DNA from: Byssothecium circinans | Lineage: Eukaryota; Ascomycota; Dothideomycetes; Pleosporales; Massarinaceae | NCBI GenBank assembly: GCA_010015675.1 | Contig: ML976979.1 | Coordinates: 1,058,597-1,122,596 of the forward strand | Length of the DNA: 64,000 bases | Direction: 5' to 3' | Shown: positions 44,230 through 56,900 of the stretch, piece by piece | How positions within the stretch are numbered: position 1 is the first letter of the stretch | Layout of the letters: each line of letters starts with the position of its first letter | Made by a program: the position numbers and the translations under genes | The notes under the pieces: generated by a model | What the model saw: only the letters and a program-made list of their open reading frames with translations | Database searches by the model: none | Told to the model about the DNA's origin: nothing

Positions 44230-44780
44230 GACCGCAGGGCGGAGAGCACATCTGTCGTCGTTTTGAACCCAGAATCCTCGTTATGGTGCCAGCATCTTTG
44301 AATTACATCACCGCCAATTAATCCAGCAACAACCGGAAACTCTACTGTTATGAAACGTCCGTTGGCATATACCTTATAAGATTGCGGGTCATTAAAAGGC
44401 TCTCCTTTTAGACCAGTTCTAAAGGGAAGGTTTCCCGTGACTCCGTGAGGATGATGAACAATAGGGAGCCCAGGCTGAAGATATTGGTTGCCAGTGTCGG
44501 GACAAAACGCAGTTGTGAGTCAAAGAACGGATTATTTAGAAAATGTCTACCATCTAATCCTAGCGCGTTACACTTCGACCTGCCAAAGTCGCAGAGCCAG
44601 ACGCCTAGCTTTGCGTTTACTAGGACGTTGTTGAGTCTTATGTCTAAATGTACCACATCTTTTGAGTGTATATAAGCGAAGCCTTCGGCCAGCTCGATGC
44701 ACTATCTGTAGCAAAGAGACTCCTCTATTACTGCATTATGCTTCTCTAAATATGCCCGAGTTATTAAGAATGTGCCTCAG
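44230..44780 (-). pseudogene. Decayed HGD-type kinase
   Basis: On the minus strand a frame reads YLEKHNAVIEESLCYR, stop (TAG), CIELAEGFAYIHSKDVVHLD, IRLNNVLVNAKLGVWLCDFG (catalytic Asp and Asn, DFG), TLATNIFSLGSLLFIILTES. It stops near 44408. Another frame resumes GEPFNDPQSYKVYANGRF and FPVVAGLIGGDVIQRCWHHN, which is where helix I of such kinases would lie. The stop falls where relatives have Trp (TGG to TAG). The glycine loop and ATP Lys are missing; upstream DNA (44780-45150) is AT-rich. One nonsense, one frameshift and N-terminal loss make it a clear relic. Confidence 0.7.
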
Positions 44781-45033
44781 GGTTATGTGATTAGTTTGAG
44801 CCGGCAGCTTTTACCCAAGCAGCTCTCAAGTATTATTTTCGACACACAACACCGCGGATATACAGATAGTTTTTCCTTCGTACAAAATGGTATCGAACCG
44901 TTCTTACAGACAGACATAAACTAATTCTTCTTATATTTACCTACTTCTCTTTATCCTATAGAACTTCTTCCGATTGTGGGTTGGAGTCCCATACCCTCCT
45001 GACACACATCAAAGTCTAATATTAAGTTACAGT

Positions 45034-45143
45034 ACTACGCGTTGTATCTACTCTAGGTAACGTTTTATAAAGGATTTAGTTAGGCGTATTACGTGTTGTA
45101 TCTACCTTGGATAACCTTTGCAAAGAATTGAATTAGGGCTAAT
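45034..45143. repeat. Imperfect 55-bp tandem duplication in AT-rich DNA
   Basis: Two copies share TTGTATCTAC, GGATTTAGTTA/GAATTGAATTA and the spacing between them; differences are mostly transitions, as expected after RIP. Confidence 0.6.
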
Positions 45144-45302
45144 TCTACTACCGCAGAGACGCTTCTACAAATCTCCATGCATCGGGAAAGCTTCCCCATC
45201 CATCTATTCATGCTTCCCCCTGATCATATTTCGTAGGTGATTCCATCCCTTTCATAACCCCAAGCTTTCCCCATATTTCGACATCTGGACGCTCCAACCT
45301 GC

Positions 45303-45352
45303 CTCTCGTGTTAGTAAATCCACTCGAGATTTTGCTACCGCAAGAGGCAGAA
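45303..45352. mobile_element. Solo MITE terminus
   Basis: CACTCGAGATTTTGCTACCG followed by CAAGAG matches the right terminal repeat of the MITE family found at 9643, 13963, 19737, 20189 and 31058. The upstream CCTCTCGTG could be a residue of the opposite end, so this may be a deletion derivative. Confidence 0.55.
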
Positions 45353-46144
45353 CCTTGGCAGCCGGCGAGTCTGCTGAACGGAAGACTGCTCTGAATGCGT
45401 GGATGCAAGCCCATGGCATAAACAGATCAATTCAATATAAGATGGGACTAGAGACCGTCTCTAGTTTGGTAGTTCATCCCACGCCAACGCGAAGGGCTCG
45501 CGTGACGTCACGGCTCTGCCCAGGTGGACTTAGCGGGACGCACGAACCAGAAACATATCGTCAAATAATTTTACACGCACGTACCGCCGCTTCCACTCCA
45601 CACAACTACACTTTCCGGTAAGTACGCCCCGGCTGACAGAGTTCCAAAATCCAAATTACTAACGCTTGCAGTGAACCGCGTCCAGCGTGAGGATCGGAAG
45701 GTCCCTCTTGGTACCCCAGTAGCGTGTTCAGCGCGCCAAAGTTTGCCTTGAGGAGAGCGAAGTAGCGTTCTACGTGCGTGAACCGGGGGCTTTGGAGCAT
45801 CTTGCTACGCAGGGGACCTTCGAAGTCTATCGGGTGAACTCTAGAGCGTGTTCTGCACGTCTTTCGGAAGTTTCTTTCCGTCACTAGCTCATTCGAGCGA
45901 TGGCTTGTTACACAATTTTTAACATCTCCAGTTCCGTACTCGTTACGGAGCGACCTGGCCCCTTTAATTAGGTGCCCAGTAGAGATAACTTCATTGTTGT
46001 CTGCGTTGTACGTTTAATTACGTCTTCGCGCCATACCGGACACTGTCGCGCAAAGCTTCGGTTTTCATTTTATTATCTCATCATCTCTTCGAGCAACTCT
46101 GCTCTCCACCCCAGGTCGGCTTTCACGGCCAACACCAGATTTTC

Positions 46145-46246
46145 CTTATACCCAACTTCAACTTACGCCCAACTACAACTCATACCCAACTTCAACTTAT
46201 ACCCAACTTTACCTTGTACCCAACCTTAACTTATACCCAATCTTTA
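46145..46246. repeat. 17-bp minisatellite, six copies
   Basis: Unit CTTATACCCAACTTCAA repeats six times with a few substitutions each, ending in TTTACTTTACTC. Confidence 0.9.
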
Positions 46247-46605
46247 CTTTACTCTTACTTTTACATTGGTTGTTCGGGATCGCTCGAGGAGGGGATTCAA
46301 CTAGCATCATTTGCAGTTGGGGCAGATGATTCAATCTGTGGGGCCTCGAGCACTAACGTATTTCGTTATTGAAGATGGTGAGTTTCTGGGAGGCCAGTTG
46401 AAGACGACGCTAATATTGATAGTTTTCGCGGATACTTTCCTAGAAGCATGGATGAGTTAGCATGAGTTACCTCGCGTAGAGTCCCTGGTACGCGTTGTGA
46501 CGGTATTGCGCGGTACCGATATTTAACAAATCTGTAGCACGCAATCAATTGAGCTTCCATTCATTCTCTTTCCTCCTTCCTCGCTATTGCTTATACAGTT
46601 CAGAG

Positions 46606-47330
46606 CCGCCACAGGATCTCTTCCTTTGCTCCACACGCACATCGTTCTCGACGCAGTCCTGGAGCTTGTCGCCGTCGTATTAATACAATCCCGCCCAGTC
46701 GTCACACTCCCGCTCCTCCTGCTTCTCGCCGTTCTCCTCCTTAACGAAGTCGCGCCAGACCATGCCCATTTTACCGAACATGTCCTTGAAACGCTGCACT
46801 CCTCGTGCCGTTTTATTTCATCGCTGGATGCATACTCTGTCTGCGAAGCAAGCGACTTGGAGAAAGACTGGTGAAAGGCTCGAAGCGTTTGCCTGGCAGT
46901 GTTGCTGTTCGCAGCAGCTCCGCGTCGCATGCGCATGCATGATTTGAGCAGGATGCGGCGCGTCGGAGTGATGGATTCTGATGAGCAGTTCATTTGAAAC
47001 AAAGCTGCTGTCCAGCAGGGCCGAGGGTGGAGGATCGTTTGTGTATGATAGTTGGAGGAAGTGCAATAAAAAGCTCGTGTCGAACAATGGTGTGCCCTGC
47101 TCCCATATCGCTACTCGAATGGCTCCGAGCCGCATGGAGTACAGGACTGTGTCAATAAGCCCGGCTCTTCTTTCCTTAGTCTTGACTTGAATAGCGTCTA
47201 TATAAACGAAGTGCTCTTCCACCGGTGTGTGTGCTCGCTGACCTGTGAACTTTATGGTGTTGTGTATTTCGACGATACTAGTTAATGGCGCCATACTCTG
47301 TAGCTGTATTTTGTTGAGCTTTATATTCAC
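46606..47330 (-). pseudogene. Possible decayed ORF with two in-frame stops
   Basis: A single minus-strand frame reads IHNTIKFTGQRAHTPVEEHF, RLGAIRVAIWEQGTPLFDTS and ends at TGA 46818. The same frame continues GVQRFKDMFGKMGMVWRDFV and EENGEKQEERECDDWAGLY, meets TAA near 46680, and goes on YDGDKLQDCVENDVRVEQ. The charged middle section strongly resembles protein. No family is recognised; the first third is weaker. Confidence 0.4.
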
Positions 47331-47561
47331 TGAAGGTCTGCTTATTATATGTCATTCCTTAGTCTAGAGTGTCCTGTTCTTATCTCTCTAACTGCACCTT
47401 ATTTGTGGGCCTACGCTGGAAGTTGTGATCAGAACTCTACAGGCCCGTGCTTTCTTCCACTACCGCCGCACGCTTCCTCTTATCAGATACCCTTTTGTAT
47501 TCATCATGGCGCCCGCTTTCGAGAGGAATTAGGTCAACGAAGCAAAAAATGAATGACAAAA

Positions 47562-47680
47562 ACATACGGCAGCAGATATTCGCTAGCGGTCACCCATCTA
47601 ACTACTGACCCGCCGGTATCACGCTTAAATAGGGCAGATCGGACGGGATGCCTTGTTGTCGTGATCCTATGGTCGTATGT
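47562..47680 (-). rRNA. 5S ribosomal RNA gene
   Basis: The minus strand from 47680 reads ACATACGACCATAGG ... CATCCCGTCCGATC ... TTTAAGC ... TCAGTAGTTAGATGGGTGAC ... CTGCTGCCGTATGT, 119 bases. This agrees in length and layout with ascomycete 5S rRNA: the ends ACATACG/CGTATGT pair as helix I, CCCGTCCGATC matches loop B/C, and GATGGGTGACC with the upstream AGTAGTTA matches the internal promoter and loop E region. A run of Ts directly follows the 3' end (TTTTTGTC), a pol III terminator. Scattered single 5S genes are normal for filamentous ascomycetes. A few positions differ from the usual consensus (GATCACGACAACA where GTGTGGAAAACA is common), so it may be a variant or slightly decayed copy. Confidence 0.88.
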
Positions 47681-47915
47681 GCAAATTTGAGCACCTTGAT
47701 GATCCATATAGCGACCTGCAGTTGTGATCAGCTGCAAGTTAATTAAGCAGGAGCAGGCCGAGGCAAAATATGTGAAAGCAATTAGGGAATGATCAAGTTC
47801 ACAAACTCGCAGGTCCATAGACAGCGAGACTATCGATTCCATTCCATTCTGTTATCCTCATACATGTGCCTTAGCATAGTAGCTATACACCATCATACTA
47901 CCACCCGTCAATCAT

Positions 47916-50900
47916 CTACTTCTCAGTCTCAGCCTCATTCTCATTCTCCTCATCACTCTTTCCACCCTCAACATACTCCTCCGCATCGAAGAAGTCACTA
48001 TCCTCTCCGTCCAGTGAACCGTCTCTACCATCAACCAAATCCTCGTCAACACCATGAAACTCATAGTCTTCGTCGTCTTGCTCATCTTCGGAGTCAGATG
48101 GAACTTCATCTTGCTCAGCTTCAGGAGCACCAAAGAAGACCTTCTTAAGCTTGGGCTCCACCGTCGGCTCGTTACCAGCGGAAGCGAGAAAGAACGGATG
48201 GTTTGCTGACAGGGGTTTTCCGGTCGTTACGAAGCCCATTGGGGTTTGCTCGAAGTCGGCTCCTTTCCGTAGGACGGCTAGCCAGTTGTGAACTATTGAT
48301 GTTAGTGAAATCCGACTTGGTAAAGTGTGACGATACTTACGAAAAGTCAATGGCTTCTTGACGAAGGCTTCGGGCCGATCAAATCCGTGATTCTCTCCAT
48401 CATTCCGCGTCTGCACCCCGAGATAGGCGGCCAGCTCCTCATATTCGTCCCAGGCGAAGTAAAGTCTACCAGCAAAGATTCCGAGCTCAATCTTGAGCCA
48501 GCTGGGCATCTTGTACCCTGAGGGCAGTGAAGGCAGGGCGTAGTAGTCGAGGTTGTTGAAATCTAGCATCCGGCGTGTGACGGGGGCGGAGTACACGATC
48601 AAGTGCGTGCTTCCACCCGTAGACTTAGGGTTGCGATATCGACGGAGCAGAGGAATCAGAGCATCAGCTTCCTCGGGACTAATAACCAGGGCCAACTGTG
48701 TATGCGTGTTCCAGAGAACCCATTGACACGATCGTAAAAAGTTGTCGTTTGGCTCTACGACCTTGACTGTACGGGTGAATTGGGTAGAAACAAAGAGCCG
48801 AGGTCGGGAAAGAATCGTGAAGGCGCCATGTTTGAGCCCCGACGCAGTCTGCTGGAGTGCCGAGAGCATGGACTGATAGGCGTCGCTACCTGGTTTGATC
48901 TCTCCAAGTTTTGCAAATGCCTCCATGTCCTTGTGTATGCGAGGGATCTTCAGGGCATTGAAGTGAATCGGCTTCTGCGATTCGCGGACGCTCTCGATTT
49001 CTAGTTCGACTTCACGTTCCTGTTCCACTTCTTGAAATGTGGAGCCATGTACCGCGTGGCCACGATCTTGAAACGCATTTTTGCGCTTGATCAGCTCTTT
49101 CACAAAAGGCTTGAGTGATGGCATGAAATTAGCTCGTAGTGCATTCGTTGGTCGCCTCGTTGGCTCGTAGAGTTGCTTTAGAGAAAACAGTTCTTTGCTG
49201 CGCAGGGAAGCAAGTAAGCGTTCACGCTGAAATGGTCTCTCGAAAAAATCCGGAAAGTCATTCTTGGCCTGGATTTGCTGCGTATAGGTGTTGCCCTGAG
49301 CAAAATACAGGGGTTCGAGCTGTTCGATGGTTTCGCATGACCTGTTGAGTAACCAATAAATAACATCAGAGGAGGAAACTTGATGAGGACTGGATACTCC
49401 GGAGAGCCTATCCCGGCTACCGTCAATGCTCGATGGCATAGAAAGATCGAGGATACTCTGATGAACCTCCTGTGGAGAGAAGAAGGTGACAGCTTGAGAT
49501 TGTCCAAGCAAACGTAGACGCATGGCAGCTTGGACCAAGGCGTCCTTCGTCACATGCGGACCCAAGGTCAATGCTGCTCGGGCGTTGGGAGGCAGCTTCA
49601 GGTCAGTTCCACGACAATGGCTTTCATCCAGATAGACGACGCACTCATCCAAGGATTCAGCGAAGGGCGAAGCCACCAAGGGAATTCTAGTACCTTTGCG
49701 ATACAGAACCCAAGGGCGATGGTCTGAGTCGAAGAACACAGCGGCTGCCGCCATGCGATCGACCTTTAGCCAGGCTTTGACCAAGCTAATATTGTCATGT
49801 TCGAGAATTTGCGCGCCGGCATCTATCAGGACTCGAATCCGCTCTTTGGGATCGGGGTTGAACTCTCCAGTGTAGTCGTCGCGTACAAACTTGTCGTATG
49901 GATTGAACAACTTGTTCACTAGGTCAACTTCGCTGAATCGTCCATGTTGGTTGACCATTCTGATATAACGACGGTTGCGAGGCAGAAGGAGGTAGGAGAG
50001 CACCTCGGCGTTCGTATAGGCAAGCTTTGGTAGGTCATTTTGCTTGATCGTCATTGGCAGCTGGTGCCTGGAATCATTTGTTCCAGAGAACCCAGTCGTT
50101 CTTGCTTTGGGTTTCTCAGGGTCATACAGAACAAGATCCCAACCCGAGGCTTGTAGTTTCATGTCGAATTGTTTCGCGTGGCGCCTATCAATGAAGGTCA
50201 GTAAAAGTTAAGCATAGCCTTCATCTGTGGCGTGCTTACGGGAAGACAAAGCTGTTCATGTAGAAGTTGAGCAAATACACGTTGAATCTAAAGGAGTTAG
50301 TCAACATATCAAACCACAAAATAAAGCCTCAACATACCGGACATGGCGATGTAGTTCGCGAAGCTGTGAACTGTCTTCGACATTGACTGAGGTATAGTCT
50401 CGGAGACCTGCAGGAAGATCAGGTGTGGCCCATTTGTCGTATTCGATGCTAGGCTCGTCGGCTTTGAGCAGTTGCTCGAAAGCTTGCTTGAATTGCAATT
50501 CGTTGAGACCTTCATAATAGAACGAAAGGCAAGTTAGAACAATTGCAACATCCGGATGCCCCCACTCTGAGGTTGGCGATGGGACTCCCTTGGCCTGTGT
50601 TTGTTGTTAGGTTGATTTCGATAGGCGTATTCGGTAATGCATGGCTAGACTTTTCAGACAGCACTGCACACCGACATAGTGGTAGATGATAGGGGAAACT
50701 TACATGATATGGAACAGCAATGGGGTCTCTACTAGCATGGAGCCCATATTGAACATTCCATCGCTTCTTTAGCGTTGACATAAAGATTCGATGAACAAAA
50801 AGACCGCGAAGGTGGTAAAGAACCTTCATCGTGTGCTGTTTGTCTTTAAACATTGATGTAACCCTCTGATCCACATCGTTTGGCACCACTTCTTTCGAGA

Positions 50901-53900
50901 TAAAGATCTTGATATCCTCTTGACAGTTGGCAGGAATTTCGGCGCAGGGCAATGTTGCTAACTGTCCTTTGCACACATCGTCGACGATCAAGGTAAGAAA
51001 GTACTGTTCCACATCCGGGCGAAGGAAATAGACTAGCGGGAAATCGCCAAATCCAACCTCCCTCTCAACGACCTCGATACTCTGGGGGTACTTGTGGGCC
51101 AAGTGCGGTAGATAAGCCCTCATCAACCCGATGACCATCTGAATTGTTAGCCAGCGCGAGGGATGTCCGTCAACGACCGTCTGCGAGCCAGATGGATAGA
51201 TCAGCTGAGTCTTGATTGCAAGAGATACGTCGCATTCGTCGAGAACATCTCGTGCGTTCCGCTCAAGCCATTCTTGGATCTTGATCATAGGCCTGGCTTC
51301 CTCGAGATGCCCATCACACAGGCGTTGCAATCCGCTAAGCTTGAATGAGAGGATATGTTCCGGCAAAGCAATCATGACTCCGCTGTCCTTTCTAAGGTTG
51401 AGATGCAATTGGCTGTAGGACTGCATAAGGTTCCGATGTGTTGGTGTCTTGCGTGAGAAAGGAATATGCATGACATCTCGATCCAGGAGTCCGCCGAGTT
51501 TGACCTGCATGACCTGGGCACTCTGGAGCAATAGAGCCCTAGGAACAATGACGCGCAAAAGGTTCTTCTTGTCCGCTAGAACCGCAGCAACCATGGGTAA
51601 TATACATGATGTCTTGCCCTTACCCATCAGAAGCTGCACGACTGAATTTTGACCTGACGGTGGGAATATGGTGGCGTGCGCAACTTCAATTTGTTCTGGT
51701 CGAAGCATCATGTCGCTATCGATTTCTAGCAGCAGCCAGTCTGCGTTTTCGAGAGGCAACCAGTTACAATGGCCCGCGTTGGTACGCTCGTCAATGAGTT
51801 GTTGATATCTGCCTTTCAAAGATGCATCTCGAATCCTAAGCAACCGCTGGAGCGCGGTGAGCTCCAGACCAAACTCCACAAGTGCTTCCTTCGTGCCTTC
51901 GCCAAACGTAATACCGGACGTTGATCGAAGTTCTGCAATTAATTCGAGCCGGCTTCGCTTGGGCCATAGTCTAGCGATCTTGAGCCATTTCGCACGCTCA
52001 TCGCCTGCTTCCAGCGCCTCGTAGATGTCGCAGAGCATACTATCGCAGTTGGCCTGGGCCTGTTGAATATCGTGAGAGAGTTGAATCGGGTTGAAGGGGG
52101 GCAGAGTGATTGATGGTTCAGCCTTCCGCTCCACGAGTGCAGAGATGCTTTGTCGCAGTTCCCGCGCATAATCCTTCTGGACCATCGATTCGGAATTAGA
52201 GAGATGCATGGTTATGCTTTCTAACTCTTCTATATGTTCAGGTCGTTGTAATGCTGCCTTACTTGGTCGACTGTGTTGCCCTGTAACCCTCGCTGAAGGT
52301 GCTGATGTTATCCCGTTCGGTAATTGTTGCAGTACGGGAAGCATGGCTGCCTTGGCTGTCCCGAGTTTGGATCTGGTGCGACCGATCGATTTGTGCAGAA
52401 GTTCTCGAAGAGATGGCTGCTCCTCACCGCGGTCCTGTGTAGGATAAACTTGAGGATCCATACTACCGTCAGAAATGTCATGAACAATGCCTGCATCTTT
52501 GGATCGTGATTCTGCCACAGCACTGTGCTTGTCCAAGACAAGTTGGACTTGTTCAAGGTACTTCGCAAAGTCATGGTTCTGGGTAAGACGTCTCCATTCA
52601 ACCAGGACTGGTTCCAGCGCGCTCTCGATATTGAGGAACTTGGCGTCCACGGTAGCCACCTTGTCCATATCAACCTCAACCTTGGGCCATTGTTCTCGAA
52701 TCGATTTAGCGAGCTGGAGGCAATTATGCTCGCAAGCTTCTTGGTGTTTGATCCGTTCTAGAGCCAACTGTCCCGCCTTGGTAGCTTTCTCGAGGGACAG
52801 CGGCATGTACGGTTGATGAGCATCATTCATCATGTCCGCCAGGTCCTTGGCTGCCGGAATTTCATCCGATTGAAACTGAAGATACGAAGGCCATTTCGGA
52901 TATGCAAAGCCTTTCAGGTCAGGCAGAACAGCGTACGACAAGAGAACCAGAAGTAGTTCCATGGGCGCTTTCGGTGACAATACCATAGGCACGAGGAGGA
53001 ACATTAAGCGATATCGATCATGTGGTCCCGATTCAATCGCTGATTGAACGAGCGAACCCCAGTTCTCACCCAAGTCAACAGAGATCTTGTCGAAAACTTG
53101 AACACGGTCGAAAGGTCCAATATAACCGCCGAGGACAGGAAATTCCTGCAGAAGAGATGCAATGTGTGTTGTATTCGAAATATCGGCGGGCCACTCAGCG
53201 AGGACTTTGGATAGGGTCAGAATCGGGGCAAGTTTGTCCTCTAATGCTCTACAATCTCTGGATGGATAGACCAGATCGCTGGGAGAGGATCTAGCACTAG
53301 ACCTAGCAACCGCTCGGGCCTCCAAATGAGGGTTGCCGGCTTCGATAGTCTGAGGACCATCGCCGACAGCTCTAGGTTCGAATAGTAGAAGGACCGACGA
53401 ACGCTGGCTAATTTTCTCGATAGTGGCGCGATATCGGTCGTCTTGCATGGTGACAGTCAAATCAGGCTGCCAATGAACTGTTTCCATGCATTTGAGTGAT
53501 ACCGGGTAATAAACCCGCTTGGGGGACAGCTTCGCGATGCGATCCAAGGCTTCATGCAGCCCTTGCGGAAGCGGCGCCCAAGGCTTGTACAACCCGGATT
53601 GGAGAAGCTGCAAAGCCTCTTCGACTCCTGTACGTCCAGTGAGAGGATCCGGCAAGAAAGACGTTGTATAAGCGTGCCAGAGTGCTTTCGTGTACAATAG
53701 CCGAGGCTCAGCGGGACATTCAATCCTTCCTAAAACCGGATTGATCTCAAACTTCAAGTACGATCCAATATTGGCAATGTATGATTTGACGTGGATACCC
53801 TCTTTCTGGACTTTGGATGGACCTTCTGGTATGAGAACAATGCGCTGATCGGGATTTTGTGTAGACCTCAGAACGATCTTACTTCTCAACCCATACCAGG

Positions 53901-56900
53901 ATCCAAAGTCTTGAAGGGGCGAAGGTGCTATTTCTGCCCTCAGTTGACGACATTGGAGCAACTTGGCATTGTTGACGTAAAAGCTCAACTCCAGGCGTTT
54001 CAGCTCCACGGACAAAGGCCCTTTTGATGGTTGGAAGATGGTGATATTGTGGGCGTACTCGAAGCAGTGAAAGTTCTGGGCGACTTTGCTTGCGACTGAG
54101 CTCATGGGGTCAACAAGACTAGACCCACGTCTGAATGCGCGACGGGTGTACAAATTAAGCTTCCAGTTACTCTTCTTCGAAACCCAAATGTCATCCTGAC
54201 GAACCTCCAGGACCTTGGACCCTAGATCTAGCCAGTGATAACAATTGGATACTAGAGCGCTCGGCAAGTCCCAATTAGAGCCCTTCCGGAAGCAGGTGGC
54301 ATTGATCAGCTCCAGAACGGTCGAACCTTGTACAGCACGCAAAACCAAGTCTCCATTGCGAAATCCGAGATGCACCCAATGATTGTTCGGCATCGGACGG
54401 GCGATGAACAATGTCATACCCGTCTGATATGATGGCCGTACCCGAAGATTGTGGGTTCCAAACAGATCCTGAATGATGGCATACTTGCGGTATTCACTAG
54501 GCAAGGTTCCAGATTGCTTGCCGTCAATGAGCAAATCTCCATGGACCAAGTTGAAGTGAACATAATGGGTTGCTTGAGCTCCTTTCACGGTAACTTGTAC
54601 CCACCATGACTCTGGAACCATTTCCACTATCGGTCGCGCTCGGAGAGATGCTTCGGGAACAGGCCAGACTTTTCCCAACGCAGACAAAAGAGCGTCTGGA
54701 TCAAGCAAAATCGATTTCCGTAGGAGTTTTCGAATCTGGTAGGTGAAGAGAAGGTCCCTAAGAACAGCAATACGAAGACTATTTGGATAGTCGAATTTGC
54801 CCACTAGGTTCTCTTCGAGGATGATAGAAGCGCCGATGTAGGTCTCGAGGGAAGCAGATTCCAAACAAGAGGAGGTAGGCGACAGTTGCTGATAGGTTCG
54901 TTTACAAAGAACGGAAGCCCATATAGCAAAATTTGTCGCCTCGCTTGAGCTTAGCTTCGAGCACCAGTCCCAAGTGATCGACCGCACGCGGGAGAGAAGG
55001 TTTAAAGCATTTGCTTGAACGTTGGCAAGTGGAGAAAGCGACCCCACCTTCAGCAATATGGAGATGAGAATGTCCATTTGTATCGGCTCGCGCCAATTGC
55101 GCCGTATAACTTCAAGCCGGTAGCTGACTTGCTCGAGAAGCTTGTTGCAGAAATGCTCATCCTCAAAAACTTGATGAACGTCACGTAGAATATGGCCTGA
55201 AGAGGCGGGACCGACTTGACCGATGAGCTTGGATATGATTGCCCAGGTAGACTCAGACGAGAAGTTGAGATTGGTTGAGCCCAACTCGCGAAGAACTGAG
55301 AGCCATCGTCGGTGCATACCACCCAATAAACCTTGCCAAGCCATGAACTCGTGAACGTTCACATCGCTCGGACACTTGGACTGACTCGCAATAACTTCAT
55401 TAGAAGTAGGCCACTCGCCGAGGCTGACTGATTGGTAGGGAGAGTCTTTGGGCAGTTGCAGTTGGAAATGAGCCGAGAATGAAGCTTTGCCAGCTCGCTT
55501 AGTCCAAGTCTTGCTGCTCGAATCGAAGTAGTCCAACTTTAACCCGCATGTCCGCGTGACGTCGTGTAGAGCCACGGGGAAATCGGATTCTGCATAGTGG
55601 CAGTTATAATGAGATTTGGTCGATGATGCTAGTGAGACGGTCATGCTCGAGAGGCTGGAATGGCAGCGAAGTCCAACATAGCTGCGAAGCTGCTGCACAT
55701 GGTCGATCGCTTTTGTCTCCGGGTATGCAAAGACATCCAATAATGACCAAGTGGCATCACGGTAGGCTGAAAACGGCTTGGGGCAGCGGAGTTCGAACAA
55801 TACTGCTTTGATGTCCGGTTCCAGTTTGGGAAGTGGGTGCTCGAAGATTTTGATTTTGATCTGCTTCGCCTGCCATTTGAATCGGTGTTTAGGGCACCCA
55901 CGCTGATGGACCCTCTCAACTTTGCCGTCGGGAGCGACGGTAGTGACGTATGGACAGGTCGATTCCGCCACTTTTTGCATCAGCTGTTCATGCTGTTTAC
56001 TCAACGCGCGCCATTCCTTCTCTTTCTCCGAACGTGCGTCTTCCGCCTCGCGCTCGATTAGCAGTCGCAGTTCTCTCAAACCCCCTTCATCCCCGAACCT
56101 GTCGTAGTACAGCGCCGCAAACGAGTCTTCTGCCGGCGAATCGAAGATGGTCTTAGTTCCCTTCCCAGCCCAGTCTAAACATCGTTGGCTGAGATATGCC
56201 TGCACGCGCTGTAAGCGTTGCACATTCTCCAATGAAGGCAACTCCAAGACGTTTAGCATCTCAGGCTCGAATCCGGGATGGAAGCGCTTGAGTAGAGGAT
56301 ATTTGGCTGTTGCGCTTCTGTCCATCTGTACCCACAATTCCATTAGGCCGAGAAGGTATACGCTCTTGAATTCGGAATACTGATCGAAGAGGTTGCCAGT
56401 AGCGTTCATGTACGAAGATATTACATGCGCTGTCTGACCACAGCTGGAGTTACAGTCCGCATCATTGCTCAATGCAGGCACTACCGTGCTCTCTGTGAAT
56501 TTAGCAAGTGCAAGATACCGGCTTGCAACAGCTGCAAAAGGCTTGGCCTTGCCACCAATTGTTTCGTAATGGTTCAGAAGCTGCAATGGTGAAAGTGATG
56601 TATTGTACGGGCTGGCGTGATTCGCGAATGCAATGCTGTTCAAGTATTGGCCGCTCAGAGGTAGTTTCAGCACAAGCTCAGAATCGTAAGCTCGCCAAGG
56701 AAGAGGTCGGATGGTACGTGTAGTGCCTGATCGATAAGAGGACCATTGTTGTTCCAGATATCGTCCGATTGTGCTGAGAGATTTTTCGAAGGTAGTCTTC
56801 AGAGACCCGAATAGTCCGTCGTGAATAGCCTTCGCTGTTGCAGATGCTGTTGCCTTCTCGTTCACCAGTTTCGCCAATCGTCGGCCAATCTTTTGCATCA

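Noticed and set aside
45606..45884. Minus-strand ORF with FTHVERYFALLKANFGALNTL
   Set aside because: Protein-like and possibly a gene fragment, but too short and without recognised family to annotate.
46145..46246. CRISPR-like array
   Set aside because: The 17-bp units are directly abutting with no spacers and the genome is fungal; it is a minisatellite.
46587..46874. Hydrophobic plus-strand ORF resembling a membrane protein
   Set aside because: It is antisense to a charged protein-like minus frame, which commonly yields spurious hydrophobic ORFs.
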